From Rhodococcus sp. H36-A4 (GTDB taxonomy: Bacteria; Actinomycetota; Actinomycetes; Mycobacteriales; Mycobacteriaceae): 64,000 nt of DNA. Position numbers and translations under genes: made by a program. Shown here piece by piece: positions 55,785 to 63,744 of this stretch. The stretch spans positions 449,275-513,274 of the forward strand of contig NZ_JAPVLQ010000004.1 in assembly GCF_027158005.1 (NCBI RefSeq), read 5' to 3'. The notes under the pieces were generated by a model. That model was given only the letters and a program-made list of their open reading frames with translations. It was not told the DNA's origin and made no database searches. Numbering within the stretch: the stretch's first letter is position 1; the number at the start of each line of letters is the position of its first letter.

Positions 55785-57410
55785 ATGCTCGATTCGACAC
55801 TGTCGTCCGCCGGACTGTCGTCCGCCAACAACACGCCCTTGAGCCCGCTGCGTTTCTTGGCGCGTTCGGCGAGCGTATTCCCGAATCGGGTGGCTGTGAT
55901 TCACGGCGACCGCCGCTATACCTACAAGCAATTCGGTGACGAAGTCGACCGTCTCGCCCGCGTCCTGTCGAGCCGCATCGAACCCGGCGACCGCATCGCA
56001 TATCTCAGTCCCAACACCCCGGAAATGTTGTTTGCGCACTTCGCCGTTCCTCTGGCAGGTGGCGTCCTCGTTGCCCTCAACTCACGTTTGACCGGCAGCG
56101 AGCTCGACTACATCCTCGACCACTCCGGCACCAAGATCTTGTTCGTCGATTCGGAGCTCGTCGAATCCGCCTCCGGTGCCCGCGCGGCAGTGCCGTCGCT
56201 GCAGGAAATAATCGAGATCCCCGACTCTACGATCGATCCCCCCACCGTTCCGGAAGGCGTTGTCACCGGCCAGTATTCAGACCTTCTCGCCGAGGCCGGC
56301 AACCTCGTCGATGCACCCCCGTTGGTCTGGGGCGTGGAGGACGAACAGCAAGTCATAGCAATCAATTACACCTCCGGAACAACCGGCAAGCCCAAGGGCG
56401 TGATGTACACACATCGTGGCGCCTACCTCAATTCGCTCGGCGAGACGTTCCACAACGGTTTCACCGGCTCGACAAAATACCTGTGGACCCTCCCGATGTT
56501 TCATTGCAACGGCTGGTGCACACCCTGGGCCGTCACTCAGGCAGCCGCCACCCACGTCTGTCTGCGCGCGGTTCGCGCCGACGCAGTGTGGGATGCAATC
56601 GACAACCTCGGCGTCACGCACCTGTGCGGCGCACCGGTTGTCTGTTCGACCATCGCCGAAGCACCCCAAGCACATCACGTGGACGCCCTGCACATCACCA
56701 CCGCCGGAGCGCCACCAGCACCGAGCATCATCGCCAAGCTCGAAGGACTCGGAATCACCGTCGTCCACGTGTACGGGCTGACCGAGGTATACGGGCCGTA
56801 CACAATCTGCGAAGTTCAGGACGACTGGCACGACCTGAAATCCGACGAGCGCGCCGAGCTGATGTCCAGACAGGGCGTCGGGATGATTCAAGCCGAGGAC
56901 GCACGCGTCGTCGACCCCGAAATGAACGACGTCGCAGCCGACGGACAGACGATGGGTGAAATCGTCCTTCGCGGCAACAACGTCATGCTCGGCTACTACC
57001 GGGATCCGAAAGCCACAGCGGAAGCGTTCGCCGGCGGCTGGTTCCACAGCGGCGACCTCGGGGTAATGCACCTGGACGGCTACATCCAGGTCAAAGATCG
57101 CGCCAAGGACATCGTCATATCGGGCGGCGAGAACATTTCGACCGTGGAAATCGAACAAGCCCTCATGTCCCACCCAGCGGTGTTGGAAGCCGCCGTCATC
57201 GGCGTCCCGCACCCGAAGTGGGGAGAACGCCCCAAAGCATTCGTGATCAAGAAGAAGGACGCCGACGTCAGCGCCGAAGAATTGATCGAGTACACACGCG
57301 GCCGTCTCGCGAAGTTCAAAGTCCCAGACGAGATCGTTTTTCCACTGGACCTCCCCCGTACGCCGACGGGCAAGATACTGAAATTCGAGCTCAGGAAGTC
57401 CACGGCCTGA
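55785..57410 (+). CDS. Acyl-CoA synthetase (class I adenylate-forming)
   Basis: The 541-aa AMP-ligase activates a carboxylic acid with ATP and CoA. P-loop-like motif YTSGTTGKPKG, adenine-binding YGLTEVYGP, the hinge GWFHSGDLGVMHLDGYIQVKDRAKDIVISGGENIS and the catalytic Lys in PTGKILK. It looks like the medium/long-chain fatty-acyl or aryl-acyl FadD group. Start ATG 55785 has AAAGG 9 nt upstream. It is divergent from the GAF-LuxR gene across 113 nt. Confidence 0.92.
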   Translation: MLDSTLSSAGLSSANNTPLSPLRFLARSASVFPNRVAVIHGDRRYTYKQFGDEVDRLARVLSSRIEPGDRIAYLSPNTPEMLFAHFAVPLAGGVLVALNSRLTGSELDYILDHSGTKILFVDSELVESASGARAAVPSLQEIIEIPDSTIDPPTVPEGVVTGQYSDLLAEAGNLVDAPPLVWGVEDEQQVIAINYTSGTTGKPKGVMYTHRGAYLNSLGETFHNGFTGSTKYLWTLPMFHCNGWCTPWAVTQAAATHVCLRAVRADAVWDAIDNLGVTHLCGAPVVCSTIAEAPQAHHVDALHITTAGAPPAPSIIAKLEGLGITVVHVYGLTEVYGPYTICEVQDDWHDLKSDERAELMSRQGVGMIQAEDARVVDPEMNDVAADGQTMGEIVLRGNNVMLGYYRDPKATAEAFAGGWFHSGDLGVMHLDGYIQVKDRAKDIVISGGENISTVEIEQALMSHPAVLEAAVIGVPHPKWGERPKAFVIKKKDADVSAEELIEYTRGRLAKFKVPDEIVFPLDLPRTPTGKILKFELRKSTA

Positions 57411-57472
57411 GCGCCGGAAAGAACCGCGGGTTCGAGGAGTTTGTGCCTCGATGCCGTGGGTAACTGTTCGAC

Positions 57473-58138
57473 ATGGGGACGAGAACGTTCCGCGACCGAG
57501 CCGACGCCGGGCAGGCGTTGTCGGTCCTTCTCGACGCCGAAGAGTTCTCCGAAGACGTGCTGGTGCTCGCCTTGCCGCGTGGCGGAGTGCCGGTCGCCGC
57601 CGAAGTCGCTACGTCGTTGCACGCGCAGTTGGACGTTCTCGTCGTTCGCAAACTCGGAGTCCCCAGACAGCCTGAACTGGCCATGGGAGCCATCGCCGGC
57701 GGTGGAGCGATGGTGGTCAACGAAGACGTGATCCGCGCCGAGAAAGTGAATTCGGTTGAGCTACAACAGGTGATCACCGAAGAACAACGTGAGCTGCAGC
57801 GTCGCGAGCAGCTCTACCGCGGAAACGCACCGCCTGCCCGGATCCACGGGAGGTCGGTGATCGTCGTCGACGATGGCGTCGCGACCGGAGCAACCATGCG
57901 AGTGGCGCTCGAGGTTGTGCATCGCTACGACCCCACCCACGTCGTTGCCGCCGTGCCCGTGGCTCCGGCGTCGAGCCGCGTTGAACTCCAAGAACTGGTC
58001 GACGCACTCGTGTGCGTCTCCACGCCTCGCCGGTTCCTCGGGGTGGGGGCGTCGTATGCACGATTCGAGCAGACCACCGATGAAGAAGTCCGCTCTACAC
58101 TCGCCGAGGCGGCAGCACGACATCGGCGTGATCAGTGA
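57473..58138 (+). CDS. Phosphoribosyltransferase-family protein
   Basis: The 221-aa PRTase-fold protein has the PRPP-binding loop VIVVDDGVATGATM and N-terminal LALPRGGVPVAAEVA. The type resembles the N-terminal part of M. tuberculosis Rv0571c, a DosR-regulon gene of unknown function; a nucleobase substrate is not evident. Start ATG 57473. It is 62 nt after the acyl-CoA synthetase stop. A GAGGAGTTTGTGCCTC element lies 23 nt upstream. Confidence 0.85.
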   Translation: MGTRTFRDRADAGQALSVLLDAEEFSEDVLVLALPRGGVPVAAEVATSLHAQLDVLVVRKLGVPRQPELAMGAIAGGGAMVVNEDVIRAEKVNSVELQQVITEEQRELQRREQLYRGNAPPARIHGRSVIVVDDGVATGATMRVALEVVHRYDPTHVVAAVPVAPASSRVELQELVDALVCVSTPRRFLGVGASYARFEQTTDEEVRSTLAEAAARHRRDQ

Positions 58139-58167
58139 TGTGCCGCCGGTAGCTATCAGCGCCGAAG

Positions 58168-59196
58168 TCAGGCTTTCGCCACCAGAGGGGCAACCTCGGT
58201 GCCGAGCAACTCGATGCCGCGAAGTAGGTCGCCGTGGGCGAGCCTCGGATTCGTCATCTGCAGCGACAACCGGTCGACGCCGCCTAGCTGTTCCCCGACC
58301 CGCAGGATCTTTTCGGCCACCGTCTGCGGGTCTCCCATGAAGAAGGCACCGTCAGGCCCGGATGTGGCGTCGAACTGCTGGCGGGTCGGCCGGGCGAAAC
58401 CGCGCTCTCGGGAGATTTTGGTGAACATTTCATTCCAGCCGGGGTAGATGGTGTCTGCTGCCACCTTCGTGGTCTCGGCGACGAAGCCGAATACGTGCAG
58501 CCCTACCTGCAGCTTCTCTGGGGCGTGACCGGCCTGGGCTCCCGCGCGTCGGTACAGGTCTACGAGCGGGGCGAACTGGCGCGGCTCACCACCGATGATC
58601 GCAATCATCAGCGGCAGCCCCAGCATGCCTGCGCGGGCGAAGGACTCCGGGGTTCCACCGACGCCGACCCAGATCGGCAAAGGATCCTGCACCGGCCGCG
58701 GGTAGATGCTCTGCTGGACCAATGGTGGGCGATGCCGACCGGACCACGTGACCTCGATGTTGTCGCGGATCTGCAGCAACAGTTCCAGCTTCTCGGTGAA
58801 GAGAGAGTCGTAGTCGGCAAAATCGAGGCCGAACAGCGGAAACGACTCGGTGAAGGACCCGCGGCCTACGACCAGGTCGATCCGGCCCTTCGAGATCAGA
58901 TCCAGGGTGGCGAACTCTTGGAACACCCGCACCGGATCATCTGCGCTGAGCACCTTGACCGCACTGCCGAGGCGGATCCGTTCCGTCCGAGCGGCCGCGG
59001 CGGCCAAAATGATCGACGGTGCCGAGTCGTAGTACTCGCTGCGGTGATGCTCGCCGATCCCGAACGAGTACAGCCCGACCTGGTCAGCAAGGGCGATTTC
59101 TTCCAGCAGATGCCCCATCCGCTCGGCCGGCCCGATCACCCGACCGTCCGTCGGATCTGTCACGGAGGAGACGAAGCTGTCAACGCCAACATGCAT
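58168..59196 (-). CDS. LLM class flavin-dependent oxidoreductase
   Basis: The 342-aa bacterial luciferase-like TIM-barrel enzyme has GIGEHHRSEYYDSAPSIILAAAAARTERIRLGSAVKVLSADDPVRVFQEFATLDLISKGRIDLVVGRGSF, the family core. Flavin may be FMN or F420; no specific substrate is evident. ATG 59196 has AGAGG 7 nt upstream, and the longer frame is unsupported. It converges with the PRTase gene (29 nt). Confidence 0.88.
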   Translation of the reverse strand: MHVGVDSFVSSVTDPTDGRVIGPAERMGHLLEEIALADQVGLYSFGIGEHHRSEYYDSAPSIILAAAAARTERIRLGSAVKVLSADDPVRVFQEFATLDLISKGRIDLVVGRGSFTESFPLFGLDFADYDSLFTEKLELLLQIRDNIEVTWSGRHRPPLVQQSIYPRPVQDPLPIWVGVGGTPESFARAGMLGLPLMIAIIGGEPRQFAPLVDLYRRAGAQAGHAPEKLQVGLHVFGFVAETTKVAADTIYPGWNEMFTKISRERGFARPTRQQFDATSGPDGAFFMGDPQTVAEKILRVGEQLGGVDRLSLQMTNPRLAHGDLLRGIELLGTEVAPLVAKA

Positions 59197-59331
59197 GATG
59201 CGACCTCTCGATTCAGGGCGGACGGATCCACCCAGCATTGGAGACGATTCAACCACTCCCGATGAAAGAGTTCCGGGTCGCGGGCCAGATCGGTTGTCGC
59301 ACGGTTCACCCGATGACGGCGGAGTCTTCAG

Positions 59332-59892
59332 CTACTTCGCCTCGTAGCGCAGCAAGACCGCGCCTCCGGGGAAGGTGCGGTTCTCCACCAGTCGCAGCGA
59401 GATCCAGGACGGCAGTGTCGGGAAGAACGGTATGCCGCCGCCGACTGCGATCGGCGAGATCACGATCCGGTACTCGTCCACCAGTCCCGCCTGCACAATA
59501 GGTGCGGCCAAAGTCGCCCCGGCCACCGCCAATCTGCCGTCGGTTTCGGCTTTCAGCTTCCTCACCACCTCGACCGGGTCGCCGCGTTCGAGGCGAGAGT
59601 TCCAGTCGACGGACTCCAGGGTGCGCGAGAACACGACCTTGGGCATGTTGCACCAGATGTGGGCGAAGTCGACGATAGTCGGGCCAGCGTCCGGGGACTT
59701 GTCGGCGGTCGGCCAGAACGCGGACATCAATTCGTAGAGCCGGCGCCCATAGAACGACAAGGCAGTCTCCCGCTCGAGATCGTTCCAGTATTGATGCAGT
59801 TCTTCGCTCGGATCGGACCAGTCGATGCTGCCTTGCGCGTCGGCGATGTACCCATCCACCGATACGTTGAAGCTATAGCTGAGTTGTCCCAT
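59332..59892 (-). CDS. Dihydrofolate-reductase-like / RibD C-terminal domain protein
   Basis: The 186-aa protein has SFNVSVDGYIADAQGSIDWSDPSEELHQYWNDLERETALSFYGRRLYELMSAFWP, then VAGATLAAPIVQAGLVDEYRIVISPIAVGGGIPFF, the pattern of stand-alone RibD_C (DHFR-like) reductases. Cofactor is probably NADPH; substrate unknown. ATG 59892 (MGQLSYSFNV) is preferred. It lies upstream of the LLM gene on the same strand with a 135-nt gap. Confidence 0.85.
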   Translation of the reverse strand: MGQLSYSFNVSVDGYIADAQGSIDWSDPSEELHQYWNDLERETALSFYGRRLYELMSAFWPTADKSPDAGPTIVDFAHIWCNMPKVVFSRTLESVDWNSRLERGDPVEVVRKLKAETDGRLAVAGATLAAPIVQAGLVDEYRIVISPIAVGGGIPFFPTLPSWISLRLVENRTFPGGAVLLRYEAK

Positions 59893-60023
59893 GCAACTGA
59901 AGACTGCACCGGCGGGCAAAACTCATCGGGATCCGCACATCGCCAGTTCTCAACCGACTCTTCATCACAGCCTGAAAATCGTTTGCCCCTGTGCTCGGCA
60001 ACGACCAGCGGAATAGTACTCAA

Positions 60024-60440
60024 ATGTCTCCGCCCTGGCCCGCTCATCTTGATGTCGGCGCAGTTCGATTTGCGCGTCCCACCGCAAACTACGAAGAGGT
60101 ACTCGTTTTCTACCGCGACATTGTCGGACTACGGGTTCTGGCGCAGTGGCGAAATCACAGCGGATACGACGGGGTCGTATTCGGTTTGCCGGGCTCCCCC
60201 GTTCAGATGGAGTTACTACAGTTCGGCGAACCGCCACGTATTCCTGAGCGGGACCACGAGAATCAGCTGGTCCTCTACCTCAAAGGGCCGCAAGCCTTGG
60301 CGGCCGCATGCAAGCGATTCACCGATCACGGTCATACCCCGGTTGTAACCGCCAACCCATATTGGACGGACCACGGCGCCGTGCTGTTCGAGGACCCGGA
60401 CGGGTGGCTGGTGGTGTTGGTGCCCTGGACATTCGAGTAG
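60024..60440 (+). CDS. VOC family protein (glyoxalase/dioxygenase fold)
   Basis: The 138-aa single-domain VOC protein has VRFARPTANYEEVLVFYRDIVGLRVLAQW, ENQLVLYLKG and VLFEDPDGWLVVLVPW; the terminal Glu (EDPDG) is a usual metal ligand region. Substrate unknown. Start ATG 60024; it is divergent from the DHFR-like gene. The downstream 60441-60705 stretch holds only a doubtful small frame. Confidence 0.82.
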   Translation: MSPPWPAHLDVGAVRFARPTANYEEVLVFYRDIVGLRVLAQWRNHSGYDGVVFGLPGSPVQMELLQFGEPPRIPERDHENQLVLYLKGPQALAAACKRFTDHGHTPVVTANPYWTDHGAVLFEDPDGWLVVLVPWTFE

Positions 60441-60460
60441 AGCGGCACCAGCGTCATTGC

Positions 60461-60667
60461 CTACTGCACGTTCTCGATCAGACGCCCCCTTCGGCAACCC
60501 TTGACCCAGGCCCAGCCAAGTTCGTTCCACTGCCGCCAGAGAGCGAAATCGATTGGCTCATTGGGTACTTCGGCAGACCGGGCGTGATCATCACGGGGCA
60601 TAGCCTGCGTGTAGCGGGCTTCTCGTGCGTCATCGACCAACTGCGAGAATGGTGAGATAGCCTGCAC
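60461..60667 (-). CDS. Doubtful small hypothetical protein
   Basis: A 68-aa frame (MQAISPFSQLVDDAREARYTQ...) with natural-looking composition, four Trp and Arg/Glu-rich helices lies between two plus-strand genes. No ribosome-binding site or family is recognised; it could be a remnant or chance frame. Confidence 0.3.
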   Translation of the reverse strand: MQAISPFSQLVDDAREARYTQAMPRDDHARSAEVPNEPIDFALWRQWNELGWAWVKGCRRGRLIENVQ

Positions 60668-60705
60668 ATTGGGTCGCGTGATCCGCCAACCGATTGGTTA
60701 TTCAC

Positions 60706-60936
60706 ATGAAAAGGTTCGCCGCAGTATTCCTCATCGTCGGAGCCGCTGCGCTCGGCTCTCCCGCCGCAGCCATCGCAGCACCGATAGGCACCGGCAGTGC
60801 CGAAATGGGCGGGCCGTTCTATGGGGCGCTTCCGTCCTGGTCGACCATCTTGGCTGCATTCGCTCAGTGCGGATCCGCCGCCATCGGAAACACGGCGTGC
60901 GGCACTGGAACTCCGCCGATTGCCTTCTTCCCCTAA
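60706..60936 (+). CDS. Small secreted protein with two cysteines
   Basis: The 76-aa product starts MKRFAAVFLIVGAAALG, with a clear signal peptide cleaved near AIAAP (residue ~25). The predicted ~50-residue mature part is rich in Gly/Ala/Pro with Cys in QCGSAA and TACGTG and ends PPIAFFP. Small exported proteins of this kind are frequent in Rhodococcus; function unknown. The Cys pair could form a disulfide. Start ATG 60706. Confidence 0.65.
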   Translation: MKRFAAVFLIVGAAALGSPAAAIAAPIGTGSAEMGGPFYGALPSWSTILAAFAQCGSAAIGNTACGTGTPPIAFFP

Positions 60937-61265
60937 CTGGCGACGGGAAGGCTCGAGCTACTTGCGGGCTTCGAGCTTTCCATCCGCTCGGTGATCAGCA
61001 GACCGAACTCCCCTCTGTGACGCAACGCGTTGTCCACCCTGTCATCCCAGCTGTGATCTAAGATTGATCGAACAGGACGTAATCGTAGAATCGACGGCGA
61101 GTAGAGGTGGGCATCATCTCTATCTGGTAGTCCCTCCATCACTCTGCAGCTGTCGAATCGGACGCCTGCGAATTCGGCGAGATTCGTCAGCGCGCGGAGT
61201 CGAGGCCATCGGGTAGAACGACATTGGATCTCGCACCGCGTGCGCCCGATGACCTCGACGCGCCA
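60937..61265. other. 329-nt interval without a supported gene
   Basis: Only short frames occur. A 69-aa minus-strand frame (60933-61142) including VDNALRHRGEFGLLITERMESSK might be a decayed gene end, but no start signal or family is visible. Confidence 0.4.
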
Positions 61266-61640
61266 TCACACGTACGGTCGAGTCAGAAATTCAACCAGGT
61301 GGTTTGCCGGATCGAGGACGTAGAGTGCTCGTCCACCGTCTTCGTGTCGAATTTCGTTGTGCTGCGAGCGTTGCGGGTCGCCCCAGTAGTCCGTGCTGGA
61401 CTCAATCAGCCAGGCAACGATTCGATCGAAATGCTTTTCGTCGACCAAGAACGCGAAGTGCAAGGAGTCGAAAGTCGTCGGCGGCGTGGCGAATTGCAGG
61501 AGTACACCGTCAGACATGATCAGGTTGGCGAATGGTCCCCACGAGGGAGCATCCACAGTTTCGAGAAGGCTCCGGTAGTACGTCGCCGATTCTTTGGCGT
61601 CGTTGGTGGGAATGATCATGTGGTTGAATTTGGCAGTCAT
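61266..61640 (-). CDS. VOC family protein
   Basis: The 124-aa glyoxalase-fold protein has FNHMIIPTNDAKESATYYRSLLETV, LHFAFLVDEKHFDRIVAWL and GGRALYVLDPANHLVEFLTRP, the last containing the usual DPxGHxLE-like metal-ligand region. ATG 61640 has CAGGAA 5-6 nt upstream; frames further upstream are noise. Substrate unknown. Confidence 0.82.
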   Translation of the reverse strand: MTAKFNHMIIPTNDAKESATYYRSLLETVDAPSWGPFANLIMSDGVLLQFATPPTTFDSLHFAFLVDEKHFDRIVAWLIESSTDYWGDPQRSQHNEIRHEDGGRALYVLDPANHLVEFLTRPYV

Positions 61641-62032
61641 CAGTTTCCTGTCATCGAGGTCAGAGTTGGCCACTAGATCTCGGCGAGGTGGGCCTCTTGG
61701 TCGAGGCGATGAATCTGATAGCTGATTCCGGCCAGCTCGTGTGCTTGGCAAGATCGCGCAAAACTTCACCATCGCCAGGCTCACTGAGGGTGAGAATGCG
61801 CCGGTCAATCGTGCGCCGGACGAGCGCAGATCGCGGCTAGTCACACGAGCAAGAAGGGTGCGCCGAAATCATCGTGCAGCTCCCGTGTTCGACGCCTCCA
61901 TGCCTGACACAGACTGCCACCGGCACGCGACGTGACCTCGACCGTAGCTCATGTCGAGCCAGTTGGTCCAGGAAGCGACCGGTTTCGGACCGCTGTGAAT
62001 TTCCCGCCAAGTCACCTGCGAGAATCAAACCG
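61641..62032. other. 392-nt interval without a supported gene
   Basis: Both strands have only out-of-frame extensions of the neighbouring genes. No hairpin terminator or obvious promoter was seen. Confidence 0.4.
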
Positions 62033-62575
62033 ATGGCACAGGCACCCAACGACTTCGAACTGACGATGGCCGAGTTGCGCACCGTCGCAAGGTTCGCCGC
62101 CGAGAGTGCACAACAATTGTTGTCAGCATTCGAGGCCGTTGCACCTGACGATCGACGCCCACGAGCGGCACTCGACGCTGCATGGATTTTTGTCGACGGA
62201 GCCCCGAGAACCAACTTGCAGCGCCTCACCGCTCTCGATGCGCATCGGGCCGCGAGGGATGTTAGGACCGAAACCGGACAGCTCGCAGCGCGAGCGTGCG
62301 GTGACGCCGCGGCCGCCGCCTACTTGCACCCCATCGCCAGAGCGACGCAAGTTGGCCACATCTTGCGAGCGGCGGCGTGTGCCGCCCGGGTAGCCGAGCT
62401 GAATGCAGGTGGCAATGAAGCCGCCGCAGCACAATCCATACAGTCGACACGTGACCGCGCTACCTCCGTGCTGCTCGATGTCCTCGGGCGGTACCCGGCT
62501 GCACCCGCTGGGAAAGGCAGACTCGGCCAGCTCATGAGTACTCTCGATAGTTCCCTACGCGCCCACGAAATCTAG
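62033..62575 (+). CDS. Putative immunity protein, Imm5-like helical family
   Basis: The 180-aa all-helical protein contains DDRRPRAALDAAWIFVDGA, LTALDAHRAARDVRTETGQLAARACGDAAAAAYLHPIARATQVGHILRAA, an Ala/His-rich pattern of the Imm-5-like immunity family. Such proteins neutralise polymorphic or nuclease toxins, but family function is predicted from genome context elsewhere. No toxin is visible within this window. Start ATG 62033 (MAQAPNDFELT). It lies in the island-like end of the window. Confidence 0.6.
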   Translation: MAQAPNDFELTMAELRTVARFAAESAQQLLSAFEAVAPDDRRPRAALDAAWIFVDGAPRTNLQRLTALDAHRAARDVRTETGQLAARACGDAAAAAYLHPIARATQVGHILRAAACAARVAELNAGGNEAAAAQSIQSTRDRATSVLLDVLGRYPAAPAGKGRLGQLMSTLDSSLRAHEI

Positions 62576-63014
62576 GGCCAACTCACTCCTCCCGGTACTG
62601 CGTTCGATCCGAGTAGGGGTGGGCGCAGCGCTGGCTGCCTCCCAGACACTCACGCATCTGGCGCACCGTCAGTGTGCGGTCACGCAGCTCCGCCTGGTTC
62701 CATCGCCGAATTGGACGATCCGGGCGGAGCCGATGCGGTGCCCGGATGGCTGGAACGTGCCGTCGAGAAGCCGAGGTCGGTGAATCCGAACAGCGTGGGT
62801 GATGCGGACTGAAAAAGATATCTGCCTCGCTCGCTCCAGCTTCCCGAATGACCACCTCGCGTCAGGCAGCCAAAGCTTCTATACACCGATTCGGGGCAAA
62901 CACGAGAACCCCAAGCACGCAATGCGCTCTCGACCGGTGACACCGCCCATCTTGTCGTATTGGACACCTATGGTTCTGCGGACTCAACCATTCACGCTCA
63001 GGAGGTTCCGCACC
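62576..63014. other. 439-nt interval without a supported gene
   Basis: A 90-aa minus-strand frame (62583-62855) ending TLTVRQMRECLGGSQ could be a fragment of a mobile-element or toxin-related gene, but is not recognised. A strong AGGAGG at 63000-63005 belongs to the next gene. Confidence 0.4.
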
Positions 63015-63359
63015 GTGCCAGCACAGGCGTGGGTGACACTCCTCGTCGGACTCGTCGCCAGCTCCGGCGTCATCGTCACCTGGCAACAAAAGAACTCAGC
63101 CGACCGCCGGTCCGAATGGTGGCGACGAACGACCTGGGCCTTCGAACGCACCTATGGCAACACCGACGCCGAAGCCCAGCTCGGATGGCGGGTGCTCGAA
63201 ACGCTCGTCGCATCTAGACTGGCCACACGTAGCGACTCCGATATCGTCCAAGTCATCGCCGAACAAATCGCCCTTGGCGACACCGACACCTCATACGAAG
63301 AGGAGGCAGAGGATGACAACAGCGACACCGAAGAACCAAACGGCCCCCGCCACCCGTAG
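63015..63359 (+). CDS. Small membrane-anchored hypothetical protein
   Basis: The 114-aa protein starts at GTG 63015 with AGGAGG 9 nt upstream (63000-63005). It has an N-terminal transmembrane helix (AWVTLLVGLVASSGVIVTW), then a soluble region with WWRRTTWAFERTYGNTDAEAQLGWRVLETLVASRL and an acidic tail. Similar small proteins are often found in actinobacterial plasmids and integrative elements, from memory. It overlaps the next gene by 47 nt in a different frame. Confidence 0.6.
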   Translation: MPAQAWVTLLVGLVASSGVIVTWQQKNSADRRSEWWRRTTWAFERTYGNTDAEAQLGWRVLETLVASRLATRSDSDIVQVIAEQIALGDTDTSYEEEAEDDNSDTEEPNGPRHP

Positions 63360-63462
63360 CCTCGCCGTACGCCGAGCCGCCGCCCGAGCCGCAGTCGCTG
63401 CAAGCGCCAAGACAGGCCGACCAGTCCCCGCCGAGGTCCAAAGGCTTGCCAACTCGCGCTAG
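63313..63462 (+). CDS. Very small basic protein overlapping the membrane-protein gene
   Basis: The 49-aa product is Ala/Arg/Lys-rich (MTTATPKNQTAPATRSLAVRRAAARAAV...), ending LANSR. ATG 63313 has AGGAGG about 6 nt upstream (63301-63306), inside the preceding gene, with which it overlaps by 47 nt. The strong site supports real, coupled translation; the basic helix could bind nucleic acid, but there is no evidence beyond composition. Confidence 0.5.
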   Translation: MTTATPKNQTAPATRSLAVRRAAARAAVAASAKTGRPVPAEVQRLANSR

Positions 63463-63744
63463 GGCTGTCTCAACATTGCCGCAGTTCGTTCCATCCAGGA
63501 ACAACGAAAGTCCGTTCAGCTGCTAACACCGGCCCCGGCAGGTCGTTCGATCCAGCGACCTATGGGCTGATCCACGGCAGAAACGACATGCCTGCCAAGA
63601 ACCGCATTTCAACGCACCCGCGGCGCGACCAGACCGAAAATTGGACAACAAAAAATGTCCCTGTCAGTGTTTCTGGCGTGTCCCCGGCGAACGGGGCCAT
63701 CATGTTTTAGAGTCTTGTTGCCCATGAGCTGGGCGGATAGGACT
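63463..63744. other. Interval preceding the IS3-family element, left end probably inside
   Basis: No gene is recognised. The element's left terminus probably lies between about 63640 and 63720; the base composition changes to an A-rich patch (ACAACAAAAAATG) near 63646-63658, and TGTCCC at 63656 is one possible end. The right end is outside the window, so the inverted repeat cannot be confirmed. Confidence 0.35.

Noticed and set aside
62583..62967. Minus-strand frames of 90 and 95 aa before the small membrane-protein gene
   Set aside because: They overlap each other in different frames, lack start signals and have no recognised family; mentioned only as a possible fragment.
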